Part shown: in pieces, positions 31,495 to 40,684 of the stretch | Numbering within the stretch: the stretch's first letter is position 1 | Layout of the letters: each line of letters begins with the position of its first letter | DNA from: Propionibacterium acidifaciens DSM 21887 | GTDB lineage: Bacteria; Actinomycetota; Actinomycetes; Propionibacteriales; Propionibacteriaceae | DNA length: 64,000 nt | NCBI RefSeq assembly: GCF_000426605.1 | Contig: NZ_KE384545.1 | Span: 43,732-107,731 of the forward strand | Direction: 5' to 3' | Notes under the pieces: model-generated | Database searches by the model: none | Told to the model about the DNA's origin: nothing | Seen by the model: only the letters and a program-made list of their open reading frames with translations | Made by a program: the position numbers and the translations under genes

Positions 31495-32331
31495 ATGGAC
31501 GGGACGACGAGGGGGCGCACGGCCGCCCCGGAGGACGGGGACGGGACGGTCCTGGAGTGCCGCGGGCTGTGCGTCACCCTCGACGGGCACCAGATCCTCG
31601 TCGACATCGACGTGCAGGTGCACCGGGGCGAGGCGGTCGCCCTCCTCGGCGCCAACGGGTCGGGCAAGTCGACCCTCGTCAAGGCACTCCTCGGGCTCGT
31701 CCCGACCAGCGCCGGCAGCGTCCGGCTGTTCGGTGAGCCGCTCGCCCGCTTCACGCGGTGGCGTCTCATCGGCTACGTGCCCCAGCGCGGCGAGTCCTCG
31801 GTGAGCAATGCCACCGTCCGCGAGATCGTCACCACCGGGAGGCTCGCCCACCGCAGGCCCTTCCGTCCGCTGAGGGCCGCCGACCGTGCCGCCGTCGGCG
31901 AGGCCCTGGAGCGCGTCGGCCTGACGGACCGGGCCGGCGACCCGCTGCGCATCCTCTCGGGCGGGCAGCAGCAGCGCGCGCTCATCGCACGGGCCCTCGC
32001 CGGCCGGGCCGAGCTGCTCGTCATGGACGAGCCCCTGGCCGCCCTCGACGTGGACACCCAGGAGAGCCTCGCCGGGCTCTTCGGGACGCTCAAGGCCGAC
32101 GGCCTGTCGATCCTCGTCATCATGCACGAGCTGGGGCCGATGGCCGGGCTCATCGACCGCTCGATCGTGCTGCGCACCGGGCACAAGGTCCACGACGGCC
32201 CGCTCGAACCGACCGGCGGCGGGAGCGGCGACCACCACGTGAACGCGCCGCGGGCGGGCGCCTACCTGCCCGACCCCCGGATCCTGCCCGGCCCCAGGGT
32301 CGTACGGCTCCACGCCGGACAGGAGCACTGA
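31495..32331 (+). CDS. znuC: Zinc ABC transporter ATP-binding protein
   Basis: 278-residue ATPase. Walker A is LGANGSGKST, the signature is LSGGQQQRALIARAL, and Walker B is LLVMDEPLAALD followed by the H-loop His in IMHELG. The start at 31495 has GGAGGAG about 5 bases upstream; the frame is open upstream through a possible GTG. The last 45 or so residues extend past the usual ABC core with a His pair (DHHVN). One base separates it from znuB, so the pair is translated together. Confidence 0.93.
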   Translation: MDGTTRGRTAAPEDGDGTVLECRGLCVTLDGHQILVDIDVQVHRGEAVALLGANGSGKSTLVKALLGLVPTSAGSVRLFGEPLARFTRWRLIGYVPQRGESSVSNATVREIVTTGRLAHRRPFRPLRAADRAAVGEALERVGLTDRAGDPLRILSGGQQQRALIARALAGRAELLVMDEPLAALDVDTQESLAGLFGTLKADGLSILVIMHELGPMAGLIDRSIVLRTGHKVHDGPLEPTGGGSGDHHVNAPRAGAYLPDPRILPGPRVVRLHAGQEH

Positions 32332-32332
32332 G

Positions 32333-33301
32333 ATGTCCTTCCTCGCCCTCGCGTTCATGCAGCGCGCGCTCGTCGCGGCGCTGCTGTCCGGCGTCATGAG
32401 CCCGGCCGTCGGCACCTACATCGTCCAGCGGCGGCTCTCACTGCTCGGCGACGGCCTGGGCCACGTGGCCATCGCCGGCGTCGGCCTCGCCCTGATCACG
32501 GGCTGGGCGCCCACACCGATCGCCATCGCCGTGTGCGTCGCCGGCGCGGTCGCCATCGAGCTCGCCCGCCAGAGCGGCCGGGCGCCGGCCGACGTCGGGC
32601 TGGCCATCCTCTTCTACGGCGGGCTGGCCACCGGCGTCCTCATGGCGGGCATCTCGGGCCGGGGTTCGGGGGTGCTCTCGCAGTACCTCTTCGGCTCGCT
32701 CACCACGGTGAGCACCTCGGACGTCGTCGTCGTCGCCGTCATGGCCGTGGTCATCGTGACGCTGTGCCTCGGCCTGGCACCGCAGCTGTTCGCCGTGTGC
32801 GCCGACGAGGACCACGCCCGGAGCCAGGGCCTGCCGGTGCGGGCGCTCGAACTGTGCATCGTCGTCATGGCCTCGGTCACCGTCGCCGTCTCGATGCGCA
32901 CCGTCGGACTCCTGCTCGTGAGCGCCATGATGGTCGTGCCCGTGGCGGCGGCGAACAACCTCGTGACCGGCTTCCACCGCGCGCTGCTCACCTCGATGGG
33001 GATGGGCCTGGTGGTCAGCGCGGTCGGCGTGATCGGCTCGTACTACTGGAACACCGCCTCCGGAGCGACGATCGTCGTGAGCGCCATCGTCGTCTTCATG
33101 GTCAGCGCACCGATCGGCTCGTGGCTGACCCGCAGGAGGTCGCTGAGGGCCTCCGACGACCCTATAGTGAGGACAACGGGCGGGGGTCCCGACCCCCGGT
33201 GCGCCATGACGCGCCACGACACCGCGGACGGGGGCGCCGACGGCGGGGGCGTCCCCGGGAGGACACGGACGAGGATCGGTGACGCGGGCGATGAGCACTG
33301 A
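32333..33301 (+). CDS. znuB: Zinc ABC transporter permease
   Basis: 322-residue ABC-3 family permease with about eight hydrophobic helices. The family sequences YIVQRRLSLLGDGLGHVAIAG (near residue 30) and SAMMVVPVAAANNL are present. The C-terminal 50 residues are hydrophilic and rich in Gly, Asp and Arg, and overlap the zur start by 23 bp, an unusual but intact tail. Works with ZnuA and ZnuC in high-affinity zinc uptake. Confidence 0.93.
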   Translation: MSFLALAFMQRALVAALLSGVMSPAVGTYIVQRRLSLLGDGLGHVAIAGVGLALITGWAPTPIAIAVCVAGAVAIELARQSGRAPADVGLAILFYGGLATGVLMAGISGRGSGVLSQYLFGSLTTVSTSDVVVVAVMAVVIVTLCLGLAPQLFAVCADEDHARSQGLPVRALELCIVVMASVTVAVSMRTVGLLLVSAMMVVPVAAANNLVTGFHRALLTSMGMGLVVSAVGVIGSYYWNTASGATIVVSAIVVFMVSAPIGSWLTRRRSLRASDDPIVRTTGGGPDPRCAMTRHDTADGGADGGGVPGRTRTRIGDAGDEH

Positions 33302-33728
33302 CAGGGCCGGCACCACGGACAGGGCGCAGCCGCGCAACACGCGCCAGCGCCGGCTCATCCTGCGAACCCTCGGCGAGGGCCGCGGCTTCCGCACCGCCCA
33401 GCAGCTGCACGCCGAGCTCGTGGAGGCCGGCGAGCAGGCCTCGCTGGCCACCGTCTACCGCGTCCTCAGCTCACTGGCCGACAACGGCGAGGCCGACACC
33501 TGGCGCACCCCCGAGGGCGAGATGGCCTACCGCCGCTGCTCGACGGTCCGGCACCACCACCACCTGATCTGCCGCACCTGCGGTCGCACCGTCGAGGTCA
33601 GCGGCGGCCCGGCCGAGCGGTGGTCCGAGGCGATCGCCGCCGAGCACGGTTTCATCCAGCCCGAGCACCACGTCGAGATCTTCGGGATCTGCCCCGAGTG
33701 CGCCGCCCGCGGGCCGCTCGAGGACTGA
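33279..33728 (+). CDS. zur: Zinc-uptake repressor of the Fur family
   Basis: 149-residue Fur-type regulator. The N-terminal winged helix (NTRQRRLILRTLGEG, then SLATVYRVLSSLADNGEAD) is followed by metal sites: an HHHHLICRTCG stretch and a late CPECA pair for structural zinc. The GTG at 33279 has GAGGA upstream; an ATG at 33291 is an alternative. Last gene of the zinc operon, translated from within the znuB end, and presumably acting on the Zur box at 30454. Confidence 0.92.
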   Translation: MTRAMSTDRAGTTDRAQPRNTRQRRLILRTLGEGRGFRTAQQLHAELVEAGEQASLATVYRVLSSLADNGEADTWRTPEGEMAYRRCSTVRHHHHLICRTCGRTVEVSGGPAERWSEAIAAEHGFIQPEHHVEIFGICPECAARGPLED

Positions 33729-33784
33729 CGGTCGCGGGACGACCCCGCCGGTGGATCCGGGGCCCCTGGCGATAGGATCGATCC

Positions 33785-33900
33785 GTACAACACACATCAC
33801 CTCTGCGAGGGAAGCCGGTGGGAATCCGGCGCTGACGCGCAGCCGTGAGTCGGGGACGCCCCGACGAGTCGGAATGCTCGCTCCGGTGATTCCAACCTCG
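33785..33900 (+). promoter_or_regulatory. Cobalamin riboswitch
   Basis: The conserved core is clear: GAGGGAAGCCGGTGGGAATC, then CCGGCGCTGACGCGCAGCCG and TGAG, and after a hairpin (GTCGGGGACGCCCCGAC) a B12-box-like GAGTCGGAATGCTCGCT. A -10-like TAGGAT lies just upstream at 33774. The element points rightward to the truncated integrase 65 bp away. Cobalamin switches normally precede B12 synthesis or transport genes, so the pairing is odd. Confidence 0.88.
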
Positions 33901-33964
33901 ACCGCTGCCGCGAACGCACCGGCGACCGTGATGTCGTCGTGCATGCAGCACAAAGGATGACATC

Positions 33965-34861
33965 ATGAGCGCCACGACCTGGCCGCTCGGACAGCCCCAC
34001 GAGACCGAGCCGAGCACCGCACCCTCCCTCCACCCGCTGCCGACCGCGCAGATGATCCCGCGTCTGGACACCTACCTCCATGCGTGGCTCGCCACCCGCG
34101 CCGGAACCGTCGCCGACAAGACCCTGCGCACCGACCAGGATCTGCTCCGCCTCATCCCGCAGCCCTGGATGCGCCAGGATCCGTGCACCTTCACCCAGTC
34201 CGACGTGCGCCAGCTCCTCGCGCACTTCCGCTCGCGGGGACTCGGCGAGCTCTCGGTGCGCCGCTACCGCGCCAGCCTCTCGTCCTTCTTCACCTGGCTG
34301 CGCGAGGGCGGGCTCATCGACCGCTCCCCCGTGCCCCGGTCCGCCCGCCGCCCCGCCGAGCCGACCACCTCGGCGATGCCGTTCACCGCGGACGAGCTCC
34401 ACGAGGCCTTCCGCCAGTGGCAGGCCCAGGACCGCCGCCTGGCGCTCGTCATGCTCGTCCTGTCGCACACCGGGCTGCGCTGGGCCGAGGCCCGCTCCCT
34501 GCTCGTCGGGGACGTGCACCTGCGCGAGGGCTTCCTCGTCGTCCACCGGTCCACGCCCGAGGGGGTGAGCACCCGCGAGTTCGGACCCGAGCTCGTCCGG
34601 AGGGTCCCGCTCTCGAAGTGCGCGACCCGCGCGCTGGCCGAGCTCACCGCCGGGGCCCGCCCCGATCAGCTGGCCATGACCACCGACCGCGGCTGCCAGC
34701 TGCACCGCACCTCGGTGCTGCGCACGCTCGACTGGCCGCGCACGGGCCGGGGCCGCCGGCTGGTCGACCTGCGGCACACCGCCGCCCAGCTGTGGCTCGA
34801 CTGCGGCCGTTCCCCGGCCCAGGTGCGCTCCTGGATGGGGCACAGCCTCATCACGGGCTGA
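33965..34861 (+). pseudogene. Tyrosine recombinase truncated before the catalytic tyrosine
   Basis: 298-residue XerC-like frame. A SAM-like core-binding domain (about 35-120) is followed by the catalytic domain with Arg I (LSHTGLRWAEARSL), the second box VDLRHTAAQLWLD (normally HxLR) and the final WMGHSLITG. It stops at exactly the point where active enzymes continue to the nucleophile (a TTxRYTH-type motif). No such motif occurs in any frame in the next 100 bases. AAGGAT precedes the ATG. It should therefore be inactive as a recombinase, though a DNA-binding fragment could be made. Downstream of a cobalamin riboswitch. Confidence 0.8.
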
Positions 34862-34907
34862 CCCCCGCGGCCCGGCCGGCCCCGTCCACGGCCCCGGCGG
34901 GGCCCGC

Positions 34908-35572
34908 CTCACTCGACCATGTCGAGGCTTCGGCGCTCGGGCAGAAGCAGGGCCGAGGCGGCGATGACGAAGCTGATCGCGAAAACACGGCGGGGACGAT
35001 CCCGACCAGCAGGGCCCACCGCCAGCCGGGCACCCCGCCGAGGGTCCGCGGCACGAGGAAGCGGCCGAGCAGGGCGGCCAGGATCCAGCCGAGGGCCCAG
35101 AGGCTCTCGAGCCAGACCACCATGCGCCCGCGGATGCGCCGGGGGGGGCGAACTCGCTCACGAGGGTCGAGGCGACGGGCGGCTCGGCGCCCAGGCCGAT
35201 GCCCACGACGAGGCGCAGGACGATGAGCATGCCGACGCCGACCGACAGGGCCGCGGCGCCGGTGGCGATGCCGTGGATGAGCAGGATGAGGGCGAAGACG
35301 GTGCGCCGGCCGAGCCGGTCGGCGAGCAGGCCCCCGACCGAGACGCCGATCATCATGCCGACGAAGCCGATCGAGCCGATCCAGCCGAGCCGGCTGTTCG
35401 ACAGGCCCCACTGGGCGGCGAGGGCCGTCATGACGTCGCTGATGAGGAGGCCCACGTCCATCGCGTCGAGCGCCCAGCCGACGCCCGAGCCGACGAGCAG
35501 CCTGGCGTGCTCGGGGGCGAAGCGCAGACGATCGAGTCTGCCGCCCTGGTGGGCAGGGGGGAGGCGCTCATG
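34908..35572 (-). pseudogene. Internally deleted MFS transporter
   Basis: Starts MSASPLP at 35572 with a good GAGGAG site. The frame slips in a run of C near 35550 and continues as the N-terminal half of a sugar-type major facilitator (SGVGWALDAMDVGLLIS, SVGGLLADRLGRRTVF, a second slip near 35145, then GWILAALLGRFLVPRTLGG). The sequence then jumps straight to a last-helix and tail segment (FAISFVIAASALLLPERRSL) and stops at 34908. The C-terminal six-helix bundle is thus missing apart from its end. It converges on the truncated integrase. Confidence 0.8.
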
Positions 35573-35717
35573 GCCGGCTCCTCGGCGTCTTGGCCCCGGA
35601 CGCCGGGGCCGACAAGCTTTCGACACGGAGACAATAACATCTGCGGGGCACCCCGAACCCGCTTCTCAAGGGCGGTTGGGGGTATCTGCGGCCCGGGTCG
35701 ACCGGTAATCTCGCGCC

Positions 35718-36590
35718 ATGGAGAAGAACAACCCCGACGGCGGCGCGGCCCCGCGGACGGCCGGCGACGGACCCGTCATCCTCACCCGGGGCCTGACGAA
35801 GGTCTTCGGTTACGGCGACAACGCCGTCACCGCGCTGAACCAGGTGACCGTGGACATCGCCCGGGCCCGTTTCACCGCGATCATGGGCCCCTCGGGCTCG
35901 GGCAAGTCGACCCTCATGCACTGCCTGGCCGGCCTGGAGAGCCCCACCGCGGGCTCGATCGTCCTCGACGGCCAGGAGATCTCCTCGATGAGTCAGCGGC
36001 GCCTGACGAGACTGCGCCGCGAACGCATCGGCTTCGTCTTCCAGTCCTTCAACCTCGTGCCCTCGCTGACCGCCGAGGAGAACATCACCCTCCCCATGGA
36101 CATCGCCCACCGCAGGATCGACCGAGCCCGCTTCGAACGCATCGTCGAGGCGGTGGGGCTGAAGGACCGTCTCGGGCACCGCCCGGCCGAGCTCTCGGGC
36201 GGCCAGGTGCAGCGCGTGGCGTGCGCCCGGGCGCTGATCGGCGAGCCGGCGGTGGTCTTCGCCGACGAGCCGACCGGCAATCTCGATTCGCAGGCGACAG
36301 AGCAGATCCTCCGGGTGCTGCGCTCCAGCGTCGACGATCTGGGCCAGAGCGTGGTGATGGTGACGCACGAGCCCGATGCCGCGGCCTGGGCGGACGTGGT
36401 CTCCTTCCTGCGCGACGGCGGCTTCGTCGCCCAGATCGACCAGCCCGACCGCACCAGGGTGCTGAGCTTCCTCGACCGGCTCGGCGCGAACACGGGCCCG
36501 CCCGCGCCCGGCCCGCAGGCCCCGGCCGACCGGCAGCAGGAGAGCCCGGCCGAGGGCGGGCAGGAGAAGCCCCGGAGGTCGCTCACGTGA
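35718..36590 (+). CDS. ABC transporter ATP-binding protein, MacB/LolD type
   Basis: 290-residue ATPase. Walker A is MGPSGSGKSTLMHCLAGLE, then the Q-loop FVFQSFNLVPSLTAEEN, the signature ELSGGQVQRVACARAL and Walker B VVFADEPTGNLDS. This is the subfamily that powers FtsX-like permeases in lipoprotein release, peptide resistance or adhesin secretion. A Pro/Gln-rich C-terminal tail (about 255-290) is extra. Its stop overlaps the GTG start of the permease. Substrate unknown. Confidence 0.92.
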   Translation: MEKNNPDGGAAPRTAGDGPVILTRGLTKVFGYGDNAVTALNQVTVDIARARFTAIMGPSGSGKSTLMHCLAGLESPTAGSIVLDGQEISSMSQRRLTRLRRERIGFVFQSFNLVPSLTAEENITLPMDIAHRRIDRARFERIVEAVGLKDRLGHRPAELSGGQVQRVACARALIGEPAVVFADEPTGNLDSQATEQILRVLRSSVDDLGQSVVMVTHEPDAAAWADVVSFLRDGGFVAQIDQPDRTRVLSFLDRLGANTGPPAPGPQAPADRQQESPAEGGQEKPRRSLT

Positions 36591-39166
36591 GACGAGTCGC
36601 CTGGCGCTCCGTGCGCTCCCATGCGGGCCAGTTCATCCTGACGACGCTGGCCGTCGTCCTGGGCGCGGCCTTCCTCTCGGGCACGCTGGCCCTGCGCGGC
36701 GTGCTCTCGGAGACCTTCTCGGCGCTGACCTCCTCCACGTTCAAGGCGGATCTGTACGTCAGCGGCTCCCGCGTCGAGGAATCGGGCTCGAGCTCAAACT
36801 CGAGCTCGGGCGTCCTCACCCAGCCGATCGACGGCTCGCTGGCCGAGCGGATCTCCGCCCTCGACGGCGTCGCGGCGGCCCGCCCCTACTCCTCGACCAC
36901 CGTGACCCTCGTCGGCGCCGACCAGACGCCGGTGAGGAGCAACGGGGCGCCGTCCATGCTGCTGCCCGTCTACCCCGACGAGTACGACGAGCAGCTCGTC
37001 TCCGGCTCCCGGCCGACGGGCCCCGACCAGATCGTCCTGGAATCAGACGCCCTGAAGCGCTCGGGGCTGAGGATCGGCGACAGCACCCACATGGTCGTCA
37101 ACGGCGAGCCGCTCGAGGTCAGGGTCGTCGGCGAGATCAGCTACGGCGCCTCCATGGCCGGCGCGACCATCGTCGGCATGGACCCGTCCTGGCTCATGCC
37201 GACGATCGCCCCGGACGGCAAGGTCTCGTCCATCTCGATCCATCTGTCCCCGGGAGCCCGGACCCAGCAGGTCTGCGACGAGATCAGGGCGCTGCTGCCC
37301 CAGGGCGAGCGGTTGCAGACCCGCGCCGAGGCTATCGACGAGCAGAACGAGGCGGTCGAGAACATCCTCGGCTATGTGCAGACCTTCCTGCTGGTCTTCG
37401 TGGTCCTGGCCATGTTCGTCGGCTCCTTCATCATCATGAACACCTTCGCGATGAGCGTGCGCCAGCGCGTCAAGGAGTTCGCCCTGCTGCGCGCGATCGG
37501 CGCCTCCGTCTCGTCGGTCTTCGCCGTCGTGATCTTCCAGGCCGTCGTCATCGGCATCATCGGATCCGCGCTGGGCGTTCTGGCTGGCACGGGCCTGACG
37601 CGCCTGCTCATGGTGATGCTGGAGGCCGGCGGCATGCCCCTGCCCGGCGGCGGGATCCCGATGACGACGCGGATCATCACGGTCTCGCTCATCACGGGCG
37701 TGCTCGTCACCGTGGCCGGCGCCCTGCTCCCGGCCAGGGACGCCGCCCTGACCGCCCCCGTCGAGGCCATGCGCGCCACCTCCGGCTCGCGGGAGAGGCC
37801 GCTGAGACTGCGCGGCGCCGTCGGCGCCGTGCTCGCCGCGGCCGGAGCGGCCGGGGTCACGGCCGTGTGGACGACCGACGGTCTGACGCATCGCTCCGCG
37901 GTCCTCGGCGCGGGCGCGGGCGCCCTCGTCATCGGGCTGCTCGTCCTCTCCCCCGTCCTCGCCAGGCCCGTCGTCGCCGTCCTCGGGCTGGCGACCAGGA
38001 TCATCCGTCCCGGCGGGCGCCTGGCCGTGCGCAATCTGGTGGCCAACACCCGTCGCACGGCGGCGACCTCGGCGGCCCTGCTCATCGGGATGTCCCTGGT
38101 GTGCGCGGGCGCCACCGTCGCGGCCTCGATGCGCTCCTCGATCGAGAGCATCGTCAACGACTCGATGCATGCCGATCTCATGGTCCGCTCCGCGAGCACC
38201 CGGCAGGCGGTCCAGCTGCCGGCCGGGACGGCCGAGCGGATCAAGGAGCTCGACGGCGTCGAGTCGACGACCGGCTACGCCCTCTCCGTGGCCGCCCTGA
38301 GCGGCCGGAACGGCACGAGCGGGACCGGCTACCTCGCCACCGTGGATCCGCAGCACTACGGGGAGTTCTACGACCCGGGGATCACCAGCGGTTCCCTGGA
38401 CTCGCTGGACGCCACGCACGTGGCCGCCTTCGCCGACACCGGCTACGCGCTCGGCGACCAGCTCACGGTGAACGGTCCGAACGGCGCCGTCACGGCCACG
38501 GTCTCGGCCATCGCCGATCCGAAGGGGATCTCCGCCTCCCTCTACGTCGCGCCCGAGCTGAGCGCCGCCGTCGGCTCCTGGCAGGGCTACGTGCCGACCG
38601 ACCCGACGCAGGTGCTCGCCAGCCCGAGGGGCATGATGATCAACCTCGAACCGGGCGCCGACAAGGAGTCCGTGCGCAAGCAGATCCAGGAGATCGTCGC
38701 CCCGAGCTACGTCTTCGAGGTCCTCGACGCGGACCAGCTGTCCGATCAGACCGGCCAGCAGGCCGCCCGGATGCTGTCGGTCCTCTACGCGCTGCTCGGC
38801 CTGTCGATCGTCATCGCCATCCTCGGCATCGTCAACACGCTCGTCCTGTCGGTCTCCGAACGCATCCGGGAGATCGGCCTCATGCGGGCGGTCGGGCTGG
38901 GCCGGGCCCAGCTGGCCGGGGAGATCATCTGCGAGTCCGTGCTGACCGCCGTCTACGGCACGGTGATCGGCGGCGCCACCGGGGTGCTGCTGGCCGGGGC
39001 CCTGCGCAGGGTGCTGGCCGACGAGGGGCTGACCGAGCTGGTCATCCCCTGGTCGCAGCTGGGCGTGATGCTGGGGATCGCCGTCGTCGTCGGCGTCATC
39101 GCCGCCCTGTGGCCGGCCCTGCGGGCCACCCGCCTGCCGGTGCTGAGGGCCATCGCCACCGAGTGA
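36587..39166 (+). CDS. FtsX-family ABC permease with two MacB-like domains
   Basis: 859-residue permease. An N-terminal helix (FILTTLAVVLGAAFLSGTLAL) is followed by a large extracytoplasmic MacB-like domain, three helices near 265-390, a helix-rich linker, a second extracytoplasmic domain (about 515-710) and three final helices starting MLSVLYALLGLSIVIAILGI with the FtsX motif SVSERIREIGLMRAVGLGR. This 10-helix layout is usual for actinobacterial ABC-type efflux or lipoprotein-related permeases. It starts at GTG 36587 by GTGA overlap with the ATPase; the frame is open far upstream but antisense to the MFS remnant. A Ser-rich EESGSSSNSSSG linker lies near residue 61. Confidence 0.9.
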   Translation: MRRVAWRSVRSHAGQFILTTLAVVLGAAFLSGTLALRGVLSETFSALTSSTFKADLYVSGSRVEESGSSSNSSSGVLTQPIDGSLAERISALDGVAAARPYSSTTVTLVGADQTPVRSNGAPSMLLPVYPDEYDEQLVSGSRPTGPDQIVLESDALKRSGLRIGDSTHMVVNGEPLEVRVVGEISYGASMAGATIVGMDPSWLMPTIAPDGKVSSISIHLSPGARTQQVCDEIRALLPQGERLQTRAEAIDEQNEAVENILGYVQTFLLVFVVLAMFVGSFIIMNTFAMSVRQRVKEFALLRAIGASVSSVFAVVIFQAVVIGIIGSALGVLAGTGLTRLLMVMLEAGGMPLPGGGIPMTTRIITVSLITGVLVTVAGALLPARDAALTAPVEAMRATSGSRERPLRLRGAVGAVLAAAGAAGVTAVWTTDGLTHRSAVLGAGAGALVIGLLVLSPVLARPVVAVLGLATRIIRPGGRLAVRNLVANTRRTAATSAALLIGMSLVCAGATVAASMRSSIESIVNDSMHADLMVRSASTRQAVQLPAGTAERIKELDGVESTTGYALSVAALSGRNGTSGTGYLATVDPQHYGEFYDPGITSGSLDSLDATHVAAFADTGYALGDQLTVNGPNGAVTATVSAIADPKGISASLYVAPELSAAVGSWQGYVPTDPTQVLASPRGMMINLEPGADKESVRKQIQEIVAPSYVFEVLDADQLSDQTGQQAARMLSVLYALLGLSIVIAILGIVNTLVLSVSERIREIGLMRAVGLGRAQLAGEIICESVLTAVYGTVIGGATGVLLAGALRRVLADEGLTELVIPWSQLGVMLGIAVVVGVIAALWPALRATRLPVLRAIATE

Positions 39167-39198
39167 GCGCACCGAGGCGCCGCGGGGAGCGCCTCGAG

Positions 39199-39254
39199 GT
39201 CGCACCGGGCGCCTTCGGCCTCGGTGCGCGGGGGCCGAGGACGCCCGGTGCGAC
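39199..39254. terminator. Long hairpin between convergent ABC permease and pduP
   Basis: Perfect 13-bp inverted repeat GTCGCACCGGGCG / CGCCCGGTGCGAC. The 30-base interior can itself fold (CCTCGG / CCGAGG). It lies 32 bp after the permease stop and 3 bp after the pduP stop, so it could end both transcripts. Confidence 0.7.
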
Positions 39255-39256
39255 GC

Positions 39257-40684
39257 TCAGCGCACGGACAGGCCGCCCTTGAGGACGCAGCGGCGCCGAC
39301 GGGCGAAGTTGCGGGCCGAGGTCAGGCCCTCTCCGGTCGGGCCGGCGATCGTGAAGGTCGCATGGCCCTCCCCTCCGATGCCGATCCCGTTGTAGGACGG
39401 GCCGTTCTTCACGAAGATCGTCGTCTGGATCCGCTTGCCCATCCGCGTGAGGGCCCGGACGTCGAGGGAGTGCATGACCGCCGTGTGGCGGTTGCCGTGC
39501 TCGGCCTCCACCGCCTTGTCGATGGCCTCGTCGACGTCCTTGACCCGGACGATGCCGAGGATCGGCATCATGAGCTCGGTCTGGACGAAGGTGTGCTCGA
39601 AGGGCACCTCGGCGATGAGCAGGCGGGTGCCGTCCGGAACGCTCAGGCCTGCCTCGGCGGCCAGGGCGGTCGCCGGCTTGCCGACCCAGGACGCCACGGC
39701 GTGGCCGTCCTTCGCGACGAAGGAGGCGAGCCGCTCGATGACGGCCGGGTCCCTGACCTCGACGGCGCCGTGCTTGAGCATCTCGAACTTGAGCAGGTCC
39801 GTGATCGAGTCGACCGCGATGACCTCCTTCTCCGCGGTGCAGGGCAGGTTGTTGTCGAAGCTGGCTCCGTCGACGATGTCCTCGGCCGCCTGGGGGATGT
39901 CGGCGGTGGCGTCGACGACGGCCGGCGGGTTGCCGGCACCGGCGCCGATGGCCTTCTTCCCGCTCGACAGGACCGACCGCACGATGCCGGGGCCGCCCGT
40001 CGCGACGAGCAGGCGCACCGCCGGGTGGGCCATCATCGCATTCGTGTTCTCGATCGAGGGCCTCTCCACGGTGGTGATGAGGTTCGCCGGGGCGCCCGCC
40101 TCGGCCAGGGCCGCGTTGATGCGGCGGATGAGCCAGTGGGTGATCCGGGTGGCGCGGGGATGGGGGCTGAAGACGACGGCGTTGCCCGCGGCGAGCATGC
40201 CGATCGAGTTGTTGATGACGGTCTCGGTCGGGTTCGTCGTCGGGGTGATCGCGCCGATGACGCCGAAGGGCGAGAACTCGATGGTGGTGAGGCCGTCGTC
40301 GCCGCTCCAGGCCTCGGTGACGATGTCCTCGACGCCGGGGGTGTCCAGGGCGGCCGCGCGGTTCTTGAGGCACTTGTCGCGCGCGTCGCCCATGCCGGTC
40401 TCCTCGACCGCGGCCTCGGACATGCGCCGGAGCGCGGCATCGTCGGAGCAGACGTCGCGGATCGTCTGGACGTAGCACCGGCGGTCGCGCATCGAGCAGT
40501 CGAGGTACTGCCGCCAGGCCCGGTCGGCGGCCTCGACGGCGTCGTCCATGGTCGCGAAGATCCCGCCGCCGTCGCGCCCGCCCGGGGCCGGGGCGGCCCG
40601 TCCGGGCTCTTCGGGGCGCCGCGCGACGACCTCCTGGACGGTCTGGCGGACGATCCTCGAGACGAGTTCGGGGCTGATGCTCAT
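39257..40684 (-). CDS. pduP: CoA-acylating propionaldehyde dehydrogenase
   Basis: 475-residue microcompartment aldehyde dehydrogenase converting propionaldehyde to propionyl-CoA with NAD+. An amphipathic N-terminal targeting helix (SPELVSRIVRQTVQEVVARR, residues 4-23) is followed by a flexible linker. Catalytic Cys282 lies in NNLPCTAEKEV, and GAITPTTNPTETV and GAGNPPAVVD are family motifs. Last gene of the long leftward pdu operon; its ATG overlaps the pduO stop by 4 bp. Confidence 0.96.
   Translation of the reverse strand: MSISPELVSRIVRQTVQEVVARRPEEPGRAAPAPGGRDGGGIFATMDDAVEAADRAWRQYLDCSMRDRRCYVQTIRDVCSDDAALRRMSEAAVEETGMGDARDKCLKNRAAALDTPGVEDIVTEAWSGDDGLTTIEFSPFGVIGAITPTTNPTETVINNSIGMLAAGNAVVFSPHPRATRITHWLIRRINAALAEAGAPANLITTVERPSIENTNAMMAHPAVRLLVATGGPGIVRSVLSSGKKAIGAGAGNPPAVVDATADIPQAAEDIVDGASFDNNLPCTAEKEVIAVDSITDLLKFEMLKHGAVEVRDPAVIERLASFVAKDGHAVASWVGKPATALAAEAGLSVPDGTRLLIAEVPFEHTFVQTELMMPILGIVRVKDVDEAIDKAVEAEHGNRHTAVMHSLDVRALTRMGKRIQTTIFVKNGPSYNGIGIGGEGHATFTIAGPTGEGLTSARNFARRRRCVLKGGLSVR

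Noticed and set aside
34919-36586. A very long open frame that would extend the ABC permease N-terminus by more than 500 residues
   Set aside because: It is antisense to the MFS remnant and overlaps the intact ATPase gene in another frame; the GTGA overlap at 36587 gives a normal permease start.
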